DNA of 64,000 nt from JBMNMU01 sp050953505 (GCA_050953505.1 JBMNMU010000001.1:1054001-1118000); one strand, 5' to 3'; numbered from the stretch's first letter, positions 52,541-62,411 are shown. Notes: generated by a model from the sequence alone, not told the origin. A program made the numbers and translations.

Positions 52541-53968
52541 TTAGCCTCCTATGTTAAATAGTTTTTCTTCTTTTCTTTTCAACATCTCATGAATACGTTG
52601 AATATATTGTTGGTGATTTGAAACATTCGCAACTCTCTCTAAGCGATTTTCTGCATGAAAATATACCTTTGAAATTCCTCCGGCCCCAAGAGCAATAATG
52701 GTCTGCTTTTCCTCCATGATTCTGATATTATAAATCCCTTCTGTGCCGGGCTTTGCATATCCCACATTTTCGAAGTTTCCTATCATTTGCTTCTGCCTAT
52801 AGAGATAATATGGCTCATAACCAGCCTCTGACAATAGCTTACCAGATGTTTCTAACATTTCTCTTACTTTTATCCCTTGTTTGTAATGGTAGCCTTCATC
52901 AATCTGTTTCAGTCTTGATGTTCTTTTTAATGCCAGGGTATGCACTGTAATATTTTCTGGCTGCAAATCTATTACTTTTTCCAAAGTACAAGTAAAATCT
53001 TTTTCGTTTTCCTCCGGTAGCCCTGCGATGATATCCGCATTTATTATAGGTATATCGGCCTCTTTTGCCAGCTCAAAGGCTTTAATAATATCCTCTGGAG
53101 AATGGGTACGCCCTATAAGCTTTAAGGTTTCCTGCTTCATGGACTGCGGATTAATACTGATTCGATGAACACCATTATTCTTAATTTCCTTAAGCTTTGG
53201 TGCGGTCAAGGTATCCGGCCTTCCTGCTTCTAGCGTCAACTCCCTTAAATGAGTTAAATCAAAGGAATTATTAATGCATACAAGTAAATCTCTTAGCTGC
53301 TGATGATTCAAGGTGGTAGGTGTTCCGCCTCCGATATAAATAGTTTCAGGATACCAGCCTTTTAGACGCATTTGTTCTGAAACATAGCTGATTTCAGCAT
53401 AGAGAGCCTCCAAATAGTCATTGAGAATTTTATCATCCGCCTGATTGGAAGTGAAAGAACAATATAAACATCTTGTAGGACAAAAGGGAATACCAAGGTA
53501 AAGGCCAACTGCATGGTCTTGAGATTTTTTTACTATCTGAGCCTGTTTATTACAAAGATTAATCAAAAGGTCGGCCTTATCCTCAGTAATATAATAGTCT
53601 TCCAGAAGTATTTTCTTGGCTTTCTCAACAGATACTCCTCGGCTCATGATTTCTTGGGTCATCTTTACAGGTCTAATTCCTGTAATGATCCCCCAGTCTG
53701 GCGAAAGTCCAGTAAGCTTGTGAAGCTCATCAAATAAGTAGCGCTTCATCTGATTCTTGGCACTTTTCTCCTTTTCCTTATTATTGTCATGGCTTTCCGG
53801 AAAATCAGGAATAGTAATCATCTCCTCACCTTCAAGCCCTATAAAGTCTGAGGGAGATTCTTTATCTGCCGATCCATAAAAAATATACTCATTGGGTTTT
53901 ATGAATATCTTTGTCAACTCTTCAAGCTCATGCTTATATCGATCCTGCTTTAGAAATATCCTATACAA
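52541..53968 (-). CDS. hemZ: HemZ-like radical SAM coproporphyrinogen dehydrogenase
   Basis: A 475-aa radical SAM protein. Cluster motif FCPTRCLYCSFTS (CxxxCxxC), followed by IYIGGGTPTTLNHQQL and IIAGLPEENEKDF. HemZ relates to anaerobic coproporphyrinogen III oxidation, but many clostridia that lack haem synthesis carry it, so the substrate is open. The start at TTG 53968 has AAGGAG 9 nt upstream and overlaps the MBL gene by 8 bp; GTG 53989 would overlap by 29 bp. It is the gene before hisS in many Clostridia. Confidence 0.85.
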   Translation of the reverse strand: MYRIFLKQDRYKHELEELTKIFIKPNEYIFYGSADKESPSDFIGLEGEEMITIPDFPESHDNNKEKEKSAKNQMKRYLFDELHKLTGLSPDWGIITGIRPVKMTQEIMSRGVSVEKAKKILLEDYYITEDKADLLINLCNKQAQIVKKSQDHAVGLYLGIPFCPTRCLYCSFTSNQADDKILNDYLEALYAEISYVSEQMRLKGWYPETIYIGGGTPTTLNHQQLRDLLVCINNSFDLTHLRELTLEAGRPDTLTAPKLKEIKNNGVHRISINPQSMKQETLKLIGRTHSPEDIIKAFELAKEADIPIINADIIAGLPEENEKDFTCTLEKVIDLQPENITVHTLALKRTSRLKQIDEGYHYKQGIKVREMLETSGKLLSEAGYEPYYLYRQKQMIGNFENVGYAKPGTEGIYNIRIMEEKQTIIALGAGGISKVYFHAENRLERVANVSNHQQYIQRIHEMLKRKEEKLFNIGG

Positions 53969-54581
53969 ATGGATTGGTCTCCTTCTCACGGCCTATAGTG
54001 GTTTCATTCATATGTCCAGGGTACACCCTAGTGTCATCTGGTAACACAAAAAGCTTGTTACGAATAGATGCTACAATCTCCGGATAAGAGCCACCAGGGA
54101 AATCTGTACGCCCGATGGATTGTGCGAATAATGTATCACCACTGAATAATGCATCTTTAACTAAAATGCAGATGCCACCCTTGGTATGACCTGGTGTATG
54201 GATGAATTTTAATTCCATATCTCCTACTTTTATAGTTTCTCCGTCGATAACATAATGGTCCGCAACAAGCCCTATTGAGAAACCAGTTGTTTCTCTAGAA
54301 AAATTAAGTTTAGCATCGCTAAGAAGCTGCTTTTCTTCAGCGCCTGCAACAAGCTTTACCCCTGGAAATTCTTTCTTATATGCTTCAACGCCACCAATGT
54401 GGTCTCCATGGCCATGGGTTAATATAATATATTCTACTTGAAGTTGGTTTTCCTTAATATGGTTTACCATATCAACATTATGTCCACCTGCATCTACTAT
54501 AAATGATTTTTTTGTATTTTTGTCAGTTACCAGGTAACTGTTGGTCCCCAAAGGCCCACTGGTAAAATTCTTGATTATCAT
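53961..54581 (-). CDS. Metallo-beta-lactamase fold hydrolase (glyoxalase II-like)
   Basis: A 206-aa MBL-fold protein. Metal ligands in LTHGHGDHIGGVEAYK, HTPGHTKGGICIL and LFSGDTLFAQSIGRTD, with PGHMNETTIGREK at the end. This is the short YqgX/GloB-like type without the C-terminal substrate domain of glyoxalase II. It lies between dtd and hemZ. Likely a thioester hydrolase; exact substrate unknown. Confidence 0.9.
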   Translation of the reverse strand: MIIKNFTSGPLGTNSYLVTDKNTKKSFIVDAGGHNVDMVNHIKENQLQVEYIILTHGHGDHIGGVEAYKKEFPGVKLVAGAEEKQLLSDAKLNFSRETTGFSIGLVADHYVIDGETIKVGDMELKFIHTPGHTKGGICILVKDALFSGDTLFAQSIGRTDFPGGSYPEIVASIRNKLFVLPDDTRVYPGHMNETTIGREKETNPFV

Positions 54582-54637
54582 ACTTGCTCTTATCCTTTCT
54601 ACATCTTAATCTAAACACTAATATATGAATTGGGACA

Positions 54638-55087
54638 CTAAAATGTCTTTTTACTGTCTATGAGAATAGTAACCGGTCCGTCATTATATATTTTAACCAG
54701 CATTTCTGCTTGAAAAACGCCTTCTTCTACTTTAAGCCCTTTGTCTTTACATAACGAAACAAAATGATTGTATAGTTCAATAGCTTTTTCTGGCCTGGCT
54801 GCTTTAATAAAGCTTGGACGCTTTCCCTTACGGCAATCTCCAAACAGGGTAAACTGTGATACAGCCAGAATATCTCCACCAACATCTTGAACAGATAAAT
54901 TCATTTTTCCTTCGCTGTCTTCAAAGATACGAAGACCAGAAATTTTGTCGGCCATATAGATCGCGTCCTCCACTTGGTCATCATCTTCTACACCAAGAAG
55001 GACCATTAGGCCTTTTTCAATGGTACCGGTCACCTTATTATCCACTGTTACGTTCGCGTGATTAACTCGTTGTACTACTGCTCGCAT
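54638..55087 (-). CDS. dtd: D-aminoacyl-tRNA deacylase
   Basis: Removes D-amino acids and glycine from mischarged tRNA. 149 aa. MRAVVQRVNHANVTVDNKV, VSQFTLFGDCRKGKRPSF and VKIYNDGPVTILIDS are the family motifs; the C-terminal 'NxGPVT' loop reads NDGPVT. AAGGAGAT precedes the ATG. relA-dtd-MBL is a common Firmicutes order. Confidence 0.96.
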   Translation of the reverse strand: MRAVVQRVNHANVTVDNKVTGTIEKGLMVLLGVEDDDQVEDAIYMADKISGLRIFEDSEGKMNLSVQDVGGDILAVSQFTLFGDCRKGKRPSFIKAARPEKAIELYNHFVSLCKDKGLKVEEGVFQAEMLVKIYNDGPVTILIDSKKTF

Positions 55088-55187
55088 TTTATCTCCTTAA
55101 TACTTATATTCTGCCTTAGGCATAGAACGGAATTTTTTCACACTATTGTTTATTGACAATCCTCATCTCATGAAAAAAACAAACAGA

Positions 55188-57365
55188 TTACGTTGCTCGG
55201 AACACATCCACCACACCTGCTACACTCCCCAGATTTCGTAAGAGTTTCTCAATCTGGCTGGTGTTATTGATGGATAGGGTCATAGTGATATTGACAATGC
55301 CGTCCTTAGCGCTCTTTGCATTAACTCCTGTGATATGGACATCCATATCTTCACAGACTCTTGAAAGATCTGAGAACAAGCCTTTTCGGTCTTCTGCAAC
55401 AATATTGATGTCTGTATCATAGGCCATGTTTCCTTTCTGCTTGTCCCACTCCACATCAATAAGGCGTTGTTTTTCCTCATCCGGCAAGGAAAGTATATTG
55501 ACACAATCTTTCCTATGAACGGAAATTCCTCTTCCCTTCGTTATAAATCCGACAATTTCGTCACCTGGAACCGGACTGCAGCATTTTGAAAAACGTATCA
55601 GTAAATTATCCACACCCTCGACAGTAACGCCAGTGTGCTCCCTTTTTTGTTTTGTTTTATTCTCTATTACGGCTTCTGCTTTTTCTTTACTCTTCTGTTC
55701 AGCTCTCTGGTCTTCTGCGTAGAATCCTAGAAGCATGTTAAATGCTTTACTTAGCAAGACTCCGCCATATCCAATTGCAGCATACAGATCTTCTGCGGAA
55801 GAAAGTTTAAAATTCTTAGCCGTTTTATTTATATACTGCATCTTCAATAGCTTTTGCGTGTCATGGCCTTTTCTTCGGACATACTTTTCTAGCATGTCTC
55901 TGCCTTTCTCCGTATTTTCAGACCGATTTTCTTTTTTAAGCCATTGCTTGATCTTGTTTCTGGCGTTGCTACTTTTTGCAATCTTAAGCCAATCAATACT
56001 TGGTCCCTTGGAGTTAGCAGATGTAATGATTTCAACTATATTTCCATTTTGTAGGGTATGGTCAAGAGGCACCATTTTACCGTTAACCTTTGCACCTACA
56101 CATTTCGCGCCAATTGCAGAGTGAATTTTAAAGGCAAAATCCAACGGGGTAGATCCTGCAGGAAGCTCAATAACATCCCCTTTTGGTGTAAATACAAATA
56201 CCTGATTGGAAAACAAATCAACCTTTAAGGTTTCCATGAATTCCTTGGGATCATTTAAATCCCTTTGCCATTCTAAGGTTTGCCTTAACCACGATAACTT
56301 GTTTTCTTCTTTTTCATTGCTGGCACTTTCTTTGCCTTCTTTATATTTCCAGTGTGCAGCAATACCATACTCAGCAACCCGGTGCATTTCGTGGGTCCTA
56401 ATTTGAATTTCAAATGGATCCCCCTTTTCTCCGATTACTGTGGTATGTAAAGATTGGTATCGGTTGGGCTTTGGCATAGCTATATAATCTTTAAATCTGC
56501 CCGGAATAGGCTTCCACATAGTATGAACTACGCCTAAAACGGCGTAGCAATCCTTTACCGTGTTGACTATAATACGCACGGCAGTCAGGTCGAAAATCTC
56601 ATCTAACTGCTTGTTTTGATATTTCATCTTTCTATAAATACTATAGAAATGTTTCGATCGTCCAGTAATCTCATATTGAATATTTAAATCATCCAGTGTC
56701 TTTTTAATCTCACCGATTACTTTATTGATATATTCCTCTCGACTTACCTTTTTCATATTGACTTGGTTTACTAAGTCATAATAGGCTTCGGGATCTAGTT
56801 GCTTTAAAGCGATGTCCTCTAGCTCAAACTTCATAGTAAATATCCCTAGGCGACTAGCTAAGGGAGCGTAAATCTCTAAAGTTTCATTACATTTATCAAT
56901 AATCTGCTGCTCACTCATATAGTTAATGGTTCGCAGATTGTGAAGCCGGTCTGCAAGCTTGATGATGAGAACCCGAATATCTTTAGACATAGCAAGGAAC
57001 ATCTTCCTAAGGTTTTCGGCCTGCCGCTCCTCCTTGCTTTCGTAAACAAGGGATCCAAGTTTAGTCACACCATCTACAAGTAGCGCAACCTCCTCACCAA
57101 AATCAGCCGTCAGCTCTTCATTGGTATACTCTGTATCCTCTACGGTATCATGAAGCAGGCCGGCCACGATAGCATCCTCATCTAGGCCTAAATCAGCTAA
57201 AATTTTAGCAACTTCAACAGGATGAACCAGGTAGGGTTCACCGGATTTTCGAAGCTGGCCTTTATGATAGTTTTCAGCAGTTTTATAAGCCTTAGCAATG
57301 ATTTCCATATTAAGATTGGGATTTATATTTTTAATATCCTCTAGGAAGTTCTCCATTTCTTTCAT
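55188..57365 (-). CDS. relA: Bifunctional (p)ppGpp synthase/hydrolase
   Basis: Makes and degrades the alarmone (p)ppGpp. 725 aa: HD hydrolase (HPVEVAKILADLGLDEDAIV, GLLHDTVEDTEYT), synthetase domain (DLTAVRIIVNTVKDCYAVLG, GRFKDYIAMPKPNRYQSLHT with the RFKD motif of bifunctional enzymes), TGS (VFTPKGDVIELPAGSTPLDF) and a C-terminal ACT. AAGGAACAG is 4 nt from the ATG at 57365. The usual neighbours apt and recJ are absent; it lies directly after secDF. Confidence 0.96.
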   Translation of the reverse strand: MKEMENFLEDIKNINPNLNMEIIAKAYKTAENYHKGQLRKSGEPYLVHPVEVAKILADLGLDEDAIVAGLLHDTVEDTEYTNEELTADFGEEVALLVDGVTKLGSLVYESKEERQAENLRKMFLAMSKDIRVLIIKLADRLHNLRTINYMSEQQIIDKCNETLEIYAPLASRLGIFTMKFELEDIALKQLDPEAYYDLVNQVNMKKVSREEYINKVIGEIKKTLDDLNIQYEITGRSKHFYSIYRKMKYQNKQLDEIFDLTAVRIIVNTVKDCYAVLGVVHTMWKPIPGRFKDYIAMPKPNRYQSLHTTVIGEKGDPFEIQIRTHEMHRVAEYGIAAHWKYKEGKESASNEKEENKLSWLRQTLEWQRDLNDPKEFMETLKVDLFSNQVFVFTPKGDVIELPAGSTPLDFAFKIHSAIGAKCVGAKVNGKMVPLDHTLQNGNIVEIITSANSKGPSIDWLKIAKSSNARNKIKQWLKKENRSENTEKGRDMLEKYVRRKGHDTQKLLKMQYINKTAKNFKLSSAEDLYAAIGYGGVLLSKAFNMLLGFYAEDQRAEQKSKEKAEAVIENKTKQKREHTGVTVEGVDNLLIRFSKCCSPVPGDEIVGFITKGRGISVHRKDCVNILSLPDEEKQRLIDVEWDKQKGNMAYDTDINIVAEDRKGLFSDLSRVCEDMDVHITGVNAKSAKDGIVNITMTLSINNTSQIEKLLRNLGSVAGVVDVFRAT

Positions 57366-57376
57366 CAGTCTGTTCC

Positions 57377-59554
57377 TTACTTTTTCTTACCTTTATATTT
57401 AGATCCCCTAGTGATCTGGCATAGTTGATAATAAATTGGATTAGAAATAAAAATCGATGAAGCTGTACCTGCTATAATACCTATAATTAACGGTAAAGTA
57501 AACTGTCTGATAGTATCTCCTCCCAAAATAAATAGAGGAATTATAGCTGCTACGGTAGTAATAGAGGTCGTCAAGGACCTACTTAAAGTCTGATTAATGC
57601 TAGTATTAATCAATTCCTCCAATTTATTTTTCTTCATAATCCCTAAGTTTTCTCTAACCCGATCAAAAACAACAATAGTATCATTAATGGAATAACCAAC
57701 GATGGTCAAAACTACCGCGATAAAGGGATTATTAACGGTAACATGAAATAGCCCATAAAAGGCTATCATTATCAAGACATCATGAATAAGAGCCACTATT
57801 GCGGCGACTCCAAATTTCCATTCGAATCGGATGATAATGTAAATTAATATCCCTAGGCCTGCTAATAGAACTGATATTACAGCGTTCTTTTTCAGCATAT
57901 CTCCTATAGATGGCCCAAATTGCTCCACGGAAAGCAAGGAGGATTGTTCTATGTCAAATTCCTCAAAAATATTGTTTTGTAACTTCACTCTGGCATCTGA
58001 ATCCAGCGCCTGTGTAGTCTTTATGATAACTTGTTCATTATTATCTCCTGCATGAACCACGTCAGCATCAACATTATTATCTTCCAAGACATCTCGTAAA
58101 TCTGCTACGGCAACTTCTCTACCCATGTCAATCTGAAACATGGTACCACCTGTAAAATCTATACCATAATTATATCCTCTTACCATTCCACTTCCTAAGC
58201 CTATTATTATAATGGCTATTGCAACAATACTATAAACTTTAGAATGCTTAAGAAATGAGAATTGGAAGCCAGTATAGCCCTTCCCGTCCTTTACTGCAAA
58301 ATTTTTCTTTTTTGCTATAAAAGCTACATCTGCCGCAAGACTTAAGTAAATTTGAGTCACAACCACAGCAGTAAATATGCTTACTACAATACCAATCATT
58401 AAGGTCAATGCAAAGCCCTTCACCGGCCCGGAACCAAACTGATATAAAACCAACCCGGCTATCAAAGTAGTTAGCTGTGAGTCAATAATAGTAGATAAAG
58501 CTCGTTTAAAGCCTGATGCAACTGAAACACGAATGGTTTTTCCGTTGATGATTTCTTCTCGAATTCTGGAAAATATGATAACATTGGCATCCACTGCCAT
58601 CCCCACCGAAAGGATGATACCTGCTATACCTGGTAGAGTGAGAACAGCATTTATCAAGACCAACACCCAAAACACAATTAAAACATAAAAAATTAGTGCA
58701 AAATTCGCTATTAAGCCCATAAAACGGTAGATAACCAGCATGATGATAAAAATCAGAAGGATACCGATAAACCCTCCTACAATGCTCATTTCTAATGCAC
58801 CCAAACCCAATGTAGGGCCGATAACCGAGGTTTGAACTTCTTTTAATTCTACAGGTAGAGCGCCGCCTCTAATTAATATAGATAAATTTGTGGCTTCACT
58901 ACTTGAAAATCCGCCGCCCCTGCCTCCAGTTATAATGGCTTCTCCATTTGGAATAATATCATCCACCACTGGTGCAGATATAATCTGCCCATCCAGCACG
59001 ATCATGATGGTGTTAGATGGCATATTGGGATCAGAGGAAACTACTTGTCCACTCACGATCCTTCTAGTTGCTTCTTCAAAGGCCTTGGCACCTTCACCAT
59101 TGAACTTTAAAGTAACGGCAAAGCCGCCACGTTCCTGATCTGCGGTAATGCCAGCGTCCTCTATCTGGCTGCCATCCAGAACCAGGGTATTATCTGCCAT
59201 AATAAATTGAAGCTGTGCTGTCTGTCCGATGGCTTCTATGGCCTCTTGGGCATTTTCTGCACCAGGTAATTCTACTCTGATGCGATTTTCCCCTTCGGTG
59301 GTAACAATAGGCTCAGATAGCCCCATCTGATTTACTCTTTCCTCAATGATGGCTTGAGTCTGCTCCATCAGTTTGCGAAGCTCTTGTCCCTCGGCATCCG
59401 TCTGAGCCTCCATGACAACATAAACCCCTCCCGATAAATCAAGGCCGAGCTTGATTTGATCCTTAAGGGGCACAAATGATCCGATTCCAAAAATACTTAT
59501 ATACCATCCAACTATTATTATAATAGATAAAATTACGGCTAACGCTTTTTTCAT
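57377..59554 (-). CDS. secDF: SecDF fusion, protein-export membrane protein
   Basis: A 725-aa fusion of SecD and SecF, proton-driven partners of SecYEG. The SecD half shows GLDLSGGVYVVMEAQT and VGMAVDANVIIFSRIREEI; the SecF half shows YGIDFTGGTMFQIDMG and VGYSINDTIVVFDRVREN. Twelve membrane helices are expected. I start at ATG 59554, with AGGTGGAG upstream; an in-frame ATG at 59650 has no ribosome binding site and adds an unlikely basic leader. It ends 12 bp before relA. yajC, its usual partner, lies on the other strand at 60485. Confidence 0.96.
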   Translation of the reverse strand: MKKALAVILSIIIIVGWYISIFGIGSFVPLKDQIKLGLDLSGGVYVVMEAQTDAEGQELRKLMEQTQAIIEERVNQMGLSEPIVTTEGENRIRVELPGAENAQEAIEAIGQTAQLQFIMADNTLVLDGSQIEDAGITADQERGGFAVTLKFNGEGAKAFEEATRRIVSGQVVSSDPNMPSNTIMIVLDGQIISAPVVDDIIPNGEAIITGGRGGGFSSSEATNLSILIRGGALPVELKEVQTSVIGPTLGLGALEMSIVGGFIGILLIFIIMLVIYRFMGLIANFALIFYVLIVFWVLVLINAVLTLPGIAGIILSVGMAVDANVIIFSRIREEIINGKTIRVSVASGFKRALSTIIDSQLTTLIAGLVLYQFGSGPVKGFALTLMIGIVVSIFTAVVVTQIYLSLAADVAFIAKKKNFAVKDGKGYTGFQFSFLKHSKVYSIVAIAIIIIGLGSGMVRGYNYGIDFTGGTMFQIDMGREVAVADLRDVLEDNNVDADVVHAGDNNEQVIIKTTQALDSDARVKLQNNIFEEFDIEQSSLLSVEQFGPSIGDMLKKNAVISVLLAGLGILIYIIIRFEWKFGVAAIVALIHDVLIMIAFYGLFHVTVNNPFIAVVLTIVGYSINDTIVVFDRVRENLGIMKKNKLEELINTSINQTLSRSLTTSITTVAAIIPLFILGGDTIRQFTLPLIIGIIAGTASSIFISNPIYYQLCQITRGSKYKGKKK

Positions 59555-59720
59555 ACTCCACCTACATCCTGCTTCCTTAGTAATTATCTTTGTTGTATCT
59601 TTTCTGTTCATAAATGCTACAGGATATTTTACTACTTTTTTATGCTCCATACAAGTAAAATAAATGGTTTCGGCGGAAAACCCTATTTATCTATATAGAA
59701 AACACACTTGCCCCCATCAA

Positions 59721-60086
59721 TTATGCCCTCATATTAACCCCTATCATTCCTCCGACACTTCCAAAGATAATGGATATGATGAACTTCGCCATACTGAGGC
59801 CGTTAAAGGTATCCACTGAAAAAGCAATTGTATGAATGGCTAAAATAATAAACAGAAATAAAATTGAATATAGAGCGCCAAAAAGAAAGCCTTTCCTTCC
59901 CTTGTAATTACCAAAATAGATGCCTAAGAATAAACAAGACACTGAGATGGCAATTAGTAAGTAGTAAACCGACCAGGCTTCCGGCATAGGTGTTAATCTA
60001 AGTAACACTCCGGATATCACAGTCAATAATAAGAATAGAATAAAAGCATACACAAATCCTTTTAGATTTCTCAATGCTGTTTCCAT
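59721..60086 (-). CDS. TIGR04086-like small membrane protein
   Basis: A 121-aa protein with four hydrophobic helices (AFILFLLLTVISGVLLRL; YYLLIAISVSCLFLGIYFG; LFGALYSILFLFIILAIHTI; KFIISIIFGSVGGMIGVNM). Length, glycine-rich last helix and position beside yajC/secDF match the uncharacterised TIGR04086 family of Clostridia and Bacilli. Function unknown; a link to protein export is only suggested by context. Confidence 0.75.
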   Translation of the reverse strand: METALRNLKGFVYAFILFLLLTVISGVLLRLTPMPEAWSVYYLLIAISVSCLFLGIYFGNYKGRKGFLFGALYSILFLFIILAIHTIAFSVDTFNGLSMAKFIISIIFGSVGGMIGVNMRA

Positions 60087-60227
60087 AACATCCTCCTGTA
60101 CCCCTCGTTAATATTGCATATATATATATTACATTATATTTTTTCATGAGGAAAATATACTAGATAGAATGATTCGTTACAAGAATCTAGGAGGATTTTG
60201 ACGTGTTGGTTGGGATTTATGCTGAAT

Positions 60228-60261
60228 ATAAAAAGTGCTGGGTATTAAACTCAGCACTTTT
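60228..60261 (-). terminator. Terminator after tRNA-Leu
   Basis: 10-bp stem AAAAGTGCTG / CAGCACTTTT with a 10-nt loop; on the minus strand TTTTTATATT follows. Confidence 0.8.
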
Positions 60262-60284
60262 GTATAATATCATTTTTAGTTGAT

Positions 60285-60371
60285 TGGTGCCGGCGATCGG
60301 GGTCGAACCGATACGGTGTTGCCACCACGGGATTTTGAATCCCGCACGTCTGCCAATTCCATCACGCCGGC
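60285..60371 (-). tRNA. tRNA-Leu (anticodon CAA)
   Basis: An 87-nt tRNA with encoded CCA. Acceptor stem GCCGGCG/CGCCGGC, anticodon stem CGGGA/TCCCG around the loop TTCAAAA (anticodon CAA, reads UUG), a long variable arm (GTGGTGGCAACACC) typical of leucine tRNA, and the T-loop TTCGACC. It is a single tRNA gene with its own promoter and terminator. Confidence 0.97.
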
Positions 60372-60383
60372 GTGACAAAATAT

Positions 60384-60412
60384 ATAATAACACATTAATT
60401 CTACAAAATCAA
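60384..60412 (-). promoter_or_regulatory. Promoter of tRNA-Leu
   Basis: Minus strand TTGATT (60407-60412), 17-bp spacer, TATTAT (60384-60389); the predicted start is about 6 nt before the mature tRNA 5' end. Confidence 0.65.
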
Positions 60413-60422
60413 TAAAAAGGCT

Positions 60423-60450
60423 TTGCTTTTTTTAAAAATTACTATATAAT
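60423..60450 (+). promoter_or_regulatory. Promoter of yajC
   Basis: TTGCTT (60423-60428), 16-bp spacer, TATAAT (60445-60450); back-to-back with the tRNA-Leu promoter. Confidence 0.55.
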
Positions 60451-60484
60451 TTTAAACAGAATCTGAGAGGAGGACAAAAGTATA

Positions 60485-60961
60485 ATGGAAGGTTTAATGA
60501 CGTTATTTCCTTTAATCATCTTAATTCTGATTATGTATTTCCTGTTAATCAGGCCGCAGAAAAAAAGAGAAAAAGAGGTAAATGCAATGAGAAATGCCGT
60601 CAGGGTCGGTGATGAGATTATCACTATCGGCGGTATTTACGGTAAAGTTGTCAAAACAAGAGATGATATGCTAACAATTGCTGTCGGCTCTGACAAAACA
60701 AAATTTGAAGTAACAAGATGGGCGGTTTCCAAGGTAGTTGGTGAACAGCCAGCTTCAAATAAAAGTCAAAGAGATTCAGCTCCTGAAGAAGAGGCTGCCC
60801 CTGTAAAAAAATCTCTGCCAAAGAGAATGAAAAAAGCATCAGAAGAGGCTCCTGCCGATGATGTGATACAAAAGGATGAACCAATCCAGGCTCAAGCCGA
60901 GGTTGTAGAGGAAGCCAATGTTGTTGAGGCAGCTGATACAGAAACACCAGAAGAAAATTAA
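60485..60961 (+). CDS. yajC: Preprotein translocase subunit YajC
   Basis: A 158-aa SecDF accessory protein. N-terminal membrane helix (LFPLIILILIMYFLLIRPQK) followed by the conserved KREKEVNAMRNAVRVGDEII and GGIYGKVVKTRDD. Unlike the usual 85-110 aa protein, it has a tail of about 70 residues (from residue 90) rich in Glu, Ala, Pro and Lys, likely disordered. AGGAGGAC precedes the ATG. Divergent from tRNA-Leu and secDF, so it is expressed on its own. Confidence 0.93.
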   Translation: MEGLMTLFPLIILILIMYFLLIRPQKKREKEVNAMRNAVRVGDEIITIGGIYGKVVKTRDDMLTIAVGSDKTKFEVTRWAVSKVVGEQPASNKSQRDSAPEEEAAPVKKSLPKRMKKASEEAPADDVIQKDEPIQAQAEVVEEANVVEAADTETPEEN

Positions 60962-60981
60962 TTTAAACGAAAAATAAAAAG

Positions 60982-61016
60982 CCCTGCATGACAAATGCTG
61001 CAGGGTATTTTATTTT
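60982..61016 (+). terminator. Terminator after yajC
   Basis: Stem CCCTGC (60982-60987) / GCAGGG (61000-61005), a 12-nt loop with extra ATG/CAT-like pairing, then TATTTTATTTT. Confidence 0.75.
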
Positions 61017-61065
61017 CCATCATTTCTACTTTTTGTTTAATTTTGCTGTCACATATATTCAATCA

Positions 61066-62157
61066 TCAGATATTTGGAAGCTCCTCCTTCAAAATTTTGC
61101 CACCTCCAACGACTAAATCATCCTGATACATGACAACAGCTTGTCCAGGGGTGATTGCACGTTGCTTTTCTCTAAACCTTACCAGGATCTTTCCCTTATC
61201 ATAGGGATAAACAGTAGCTGGCACTAGAGGCGCCTTGTATCTTGTTTTCACTGTCACTTCTAGGGGTTCATCTAAGCTGTCCTGAGAAATGAAATTTACA
61301 TCCCCAGCGATTAGATGATCCTTGAATAGTTCCTCATGATCTCCCAACGTGACCGTGTTATCCTCACTGTTAATGGCTATAACATACATTGGCTTCCCAA
61401 AGGTTATTCCCAAGCCTTTTCTTTGTCCAATGGTATAATGGATAATTCCTTTATGCCTGCCTAATATATTTCCTTGAGAATCGATAAAGTTTCCTTCTTG
61501 TCCTTGGATACCAAGACTTTCTTCTAAGAACTTTACATAGTCTCCATCTTTTACAAAGCAAATATCCTGACTATCCGGCTTATTGGCATTGATTAAACCA
61601 CTTGCATCCGCAATTTCTCTAATTTCACTTTTTCGTAGCTCCCCTAAGGGGAATAGAGTCTTTGACAATTCTTCCTGTGACATATTATAAAGAACATAGC
61701 TCTGATCTTTAGTCTCATCCAGGGCTTTTTTAAGTAAATATCTTCCCTTAGCCTGGTCATACTCAATCCGTGCATAGTGCCCTGTAGCGATGTAGTCGTA
61801 TTCTAAAATCATCGCTCTTTCAAGAAACTTCTCAAATTTAATGTATCGGTTACACTGAATACATGGATTAGGCGTTTCTCCTTGCAGATAAGACTGTCCA
61901 AAGGGTTCCATAACATCCTCTTGGAATCGAAGACCAAAATTAAAAACATCGTGACGCATCCCTAGCTTTTCTGCTACACTTTTTGCATCCTGTACATCCT
62001 CCAAAGAACAGCAGGTTTTCGATCGATCTATTCCAATATCTTCATTCTCAAATAATTTAAAGGTTGCCCCGGCTACTTCGTAACCTTGCTCCTTTAGTAA
62101 GATAGCAGCTGCTGAGCTATCAACGCCGCCACTCATGGCTAATAAAACCTTCGCCAT
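61066..62157 (-). CDS. mnmA: tRNA-specific 2-thiouridylase MnmA
   Basis: Thiolates U34 of tRNA-Lys, -Glu and -Gln. 363 aa with the PP-loop LLAMSGGVDSSAAAILL, catalytic Cys in TPNPCIQCNRYIKFEKF and the second Cys in PDSQDICFVKDGDY. MnmA needs sulfur from a cysteine desulfurase; none is adjacent, the only one in view being at 34923. AAGGGGAG precedes the start. Confidence 0.96.
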   Translation of the reverse strand: MAKVLLAMSGGVDSSAAAILLKEQGYEVAGATFKLFENEDIGIDRSKTCCSLEDVQDAKSVAEKLGMRHDVFNFGLRFQEDVMEPFGQSYLQGETPNPCIQCNRYIKFEKFLERAMILEYDYIATGHYARIEYDQAKGRYLLKKALDETKDQSYVLYNMSQEELSKTLFPLGELRKSEIREIADASGLINANKPDSQDICFVKDGDYVKFLEESLGIQGQEGNFIDSQGNILGRHKGIIHYTIGQRKGLGITFGKPMYVIAINSEDNTVTLGDHEELFKDHLIAGDVNFISQDSLDEPLEVTVKTRYKAPLVPATVYPYDKGKILVRFREKQRAITPGQAVVMYQDDLVVGGGKILKEELPNI

Positions 62158-62411
62158 AGGTCTCCCCTTTCTGTTTCAAACAATTATCCTTTTATTTATC
62201 TATAATGTACCACCCTTTATTTAATTTATTAACAAATAATTCTTTTCTAATCTTTTTCCAATTTGAACCGATAATTATTATAACAGTTAGTACTCTATAG
62301 GAGCAACTAGCTTATTTAATTAAAATAAATATATAACACCTTTGTAGAGCTAACTGTTCCCCTAGGTACATGAACAGTAGCTTATACAGTAGCAGAGAGG
62401 ATGGTTTTATT

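Noticed and set aside
60202..60282. Short GTG-start ORF with a good AGGAGG upstream, reading MLVGIYAEYKKCW...
   Set aside because: Only 26 codons, and it runs through the tRNA-Leu terminator; coding is unlikely.
62283..62358. Inverted pair AACAGTTAG / CTAACTGTT upstream of bacteriohemerythrin as a regulatory site or riboswitch
   Set aside because: Arms are only 9 bp and 58 nt apart, and no known riboswitch core is present; too weak to claim.
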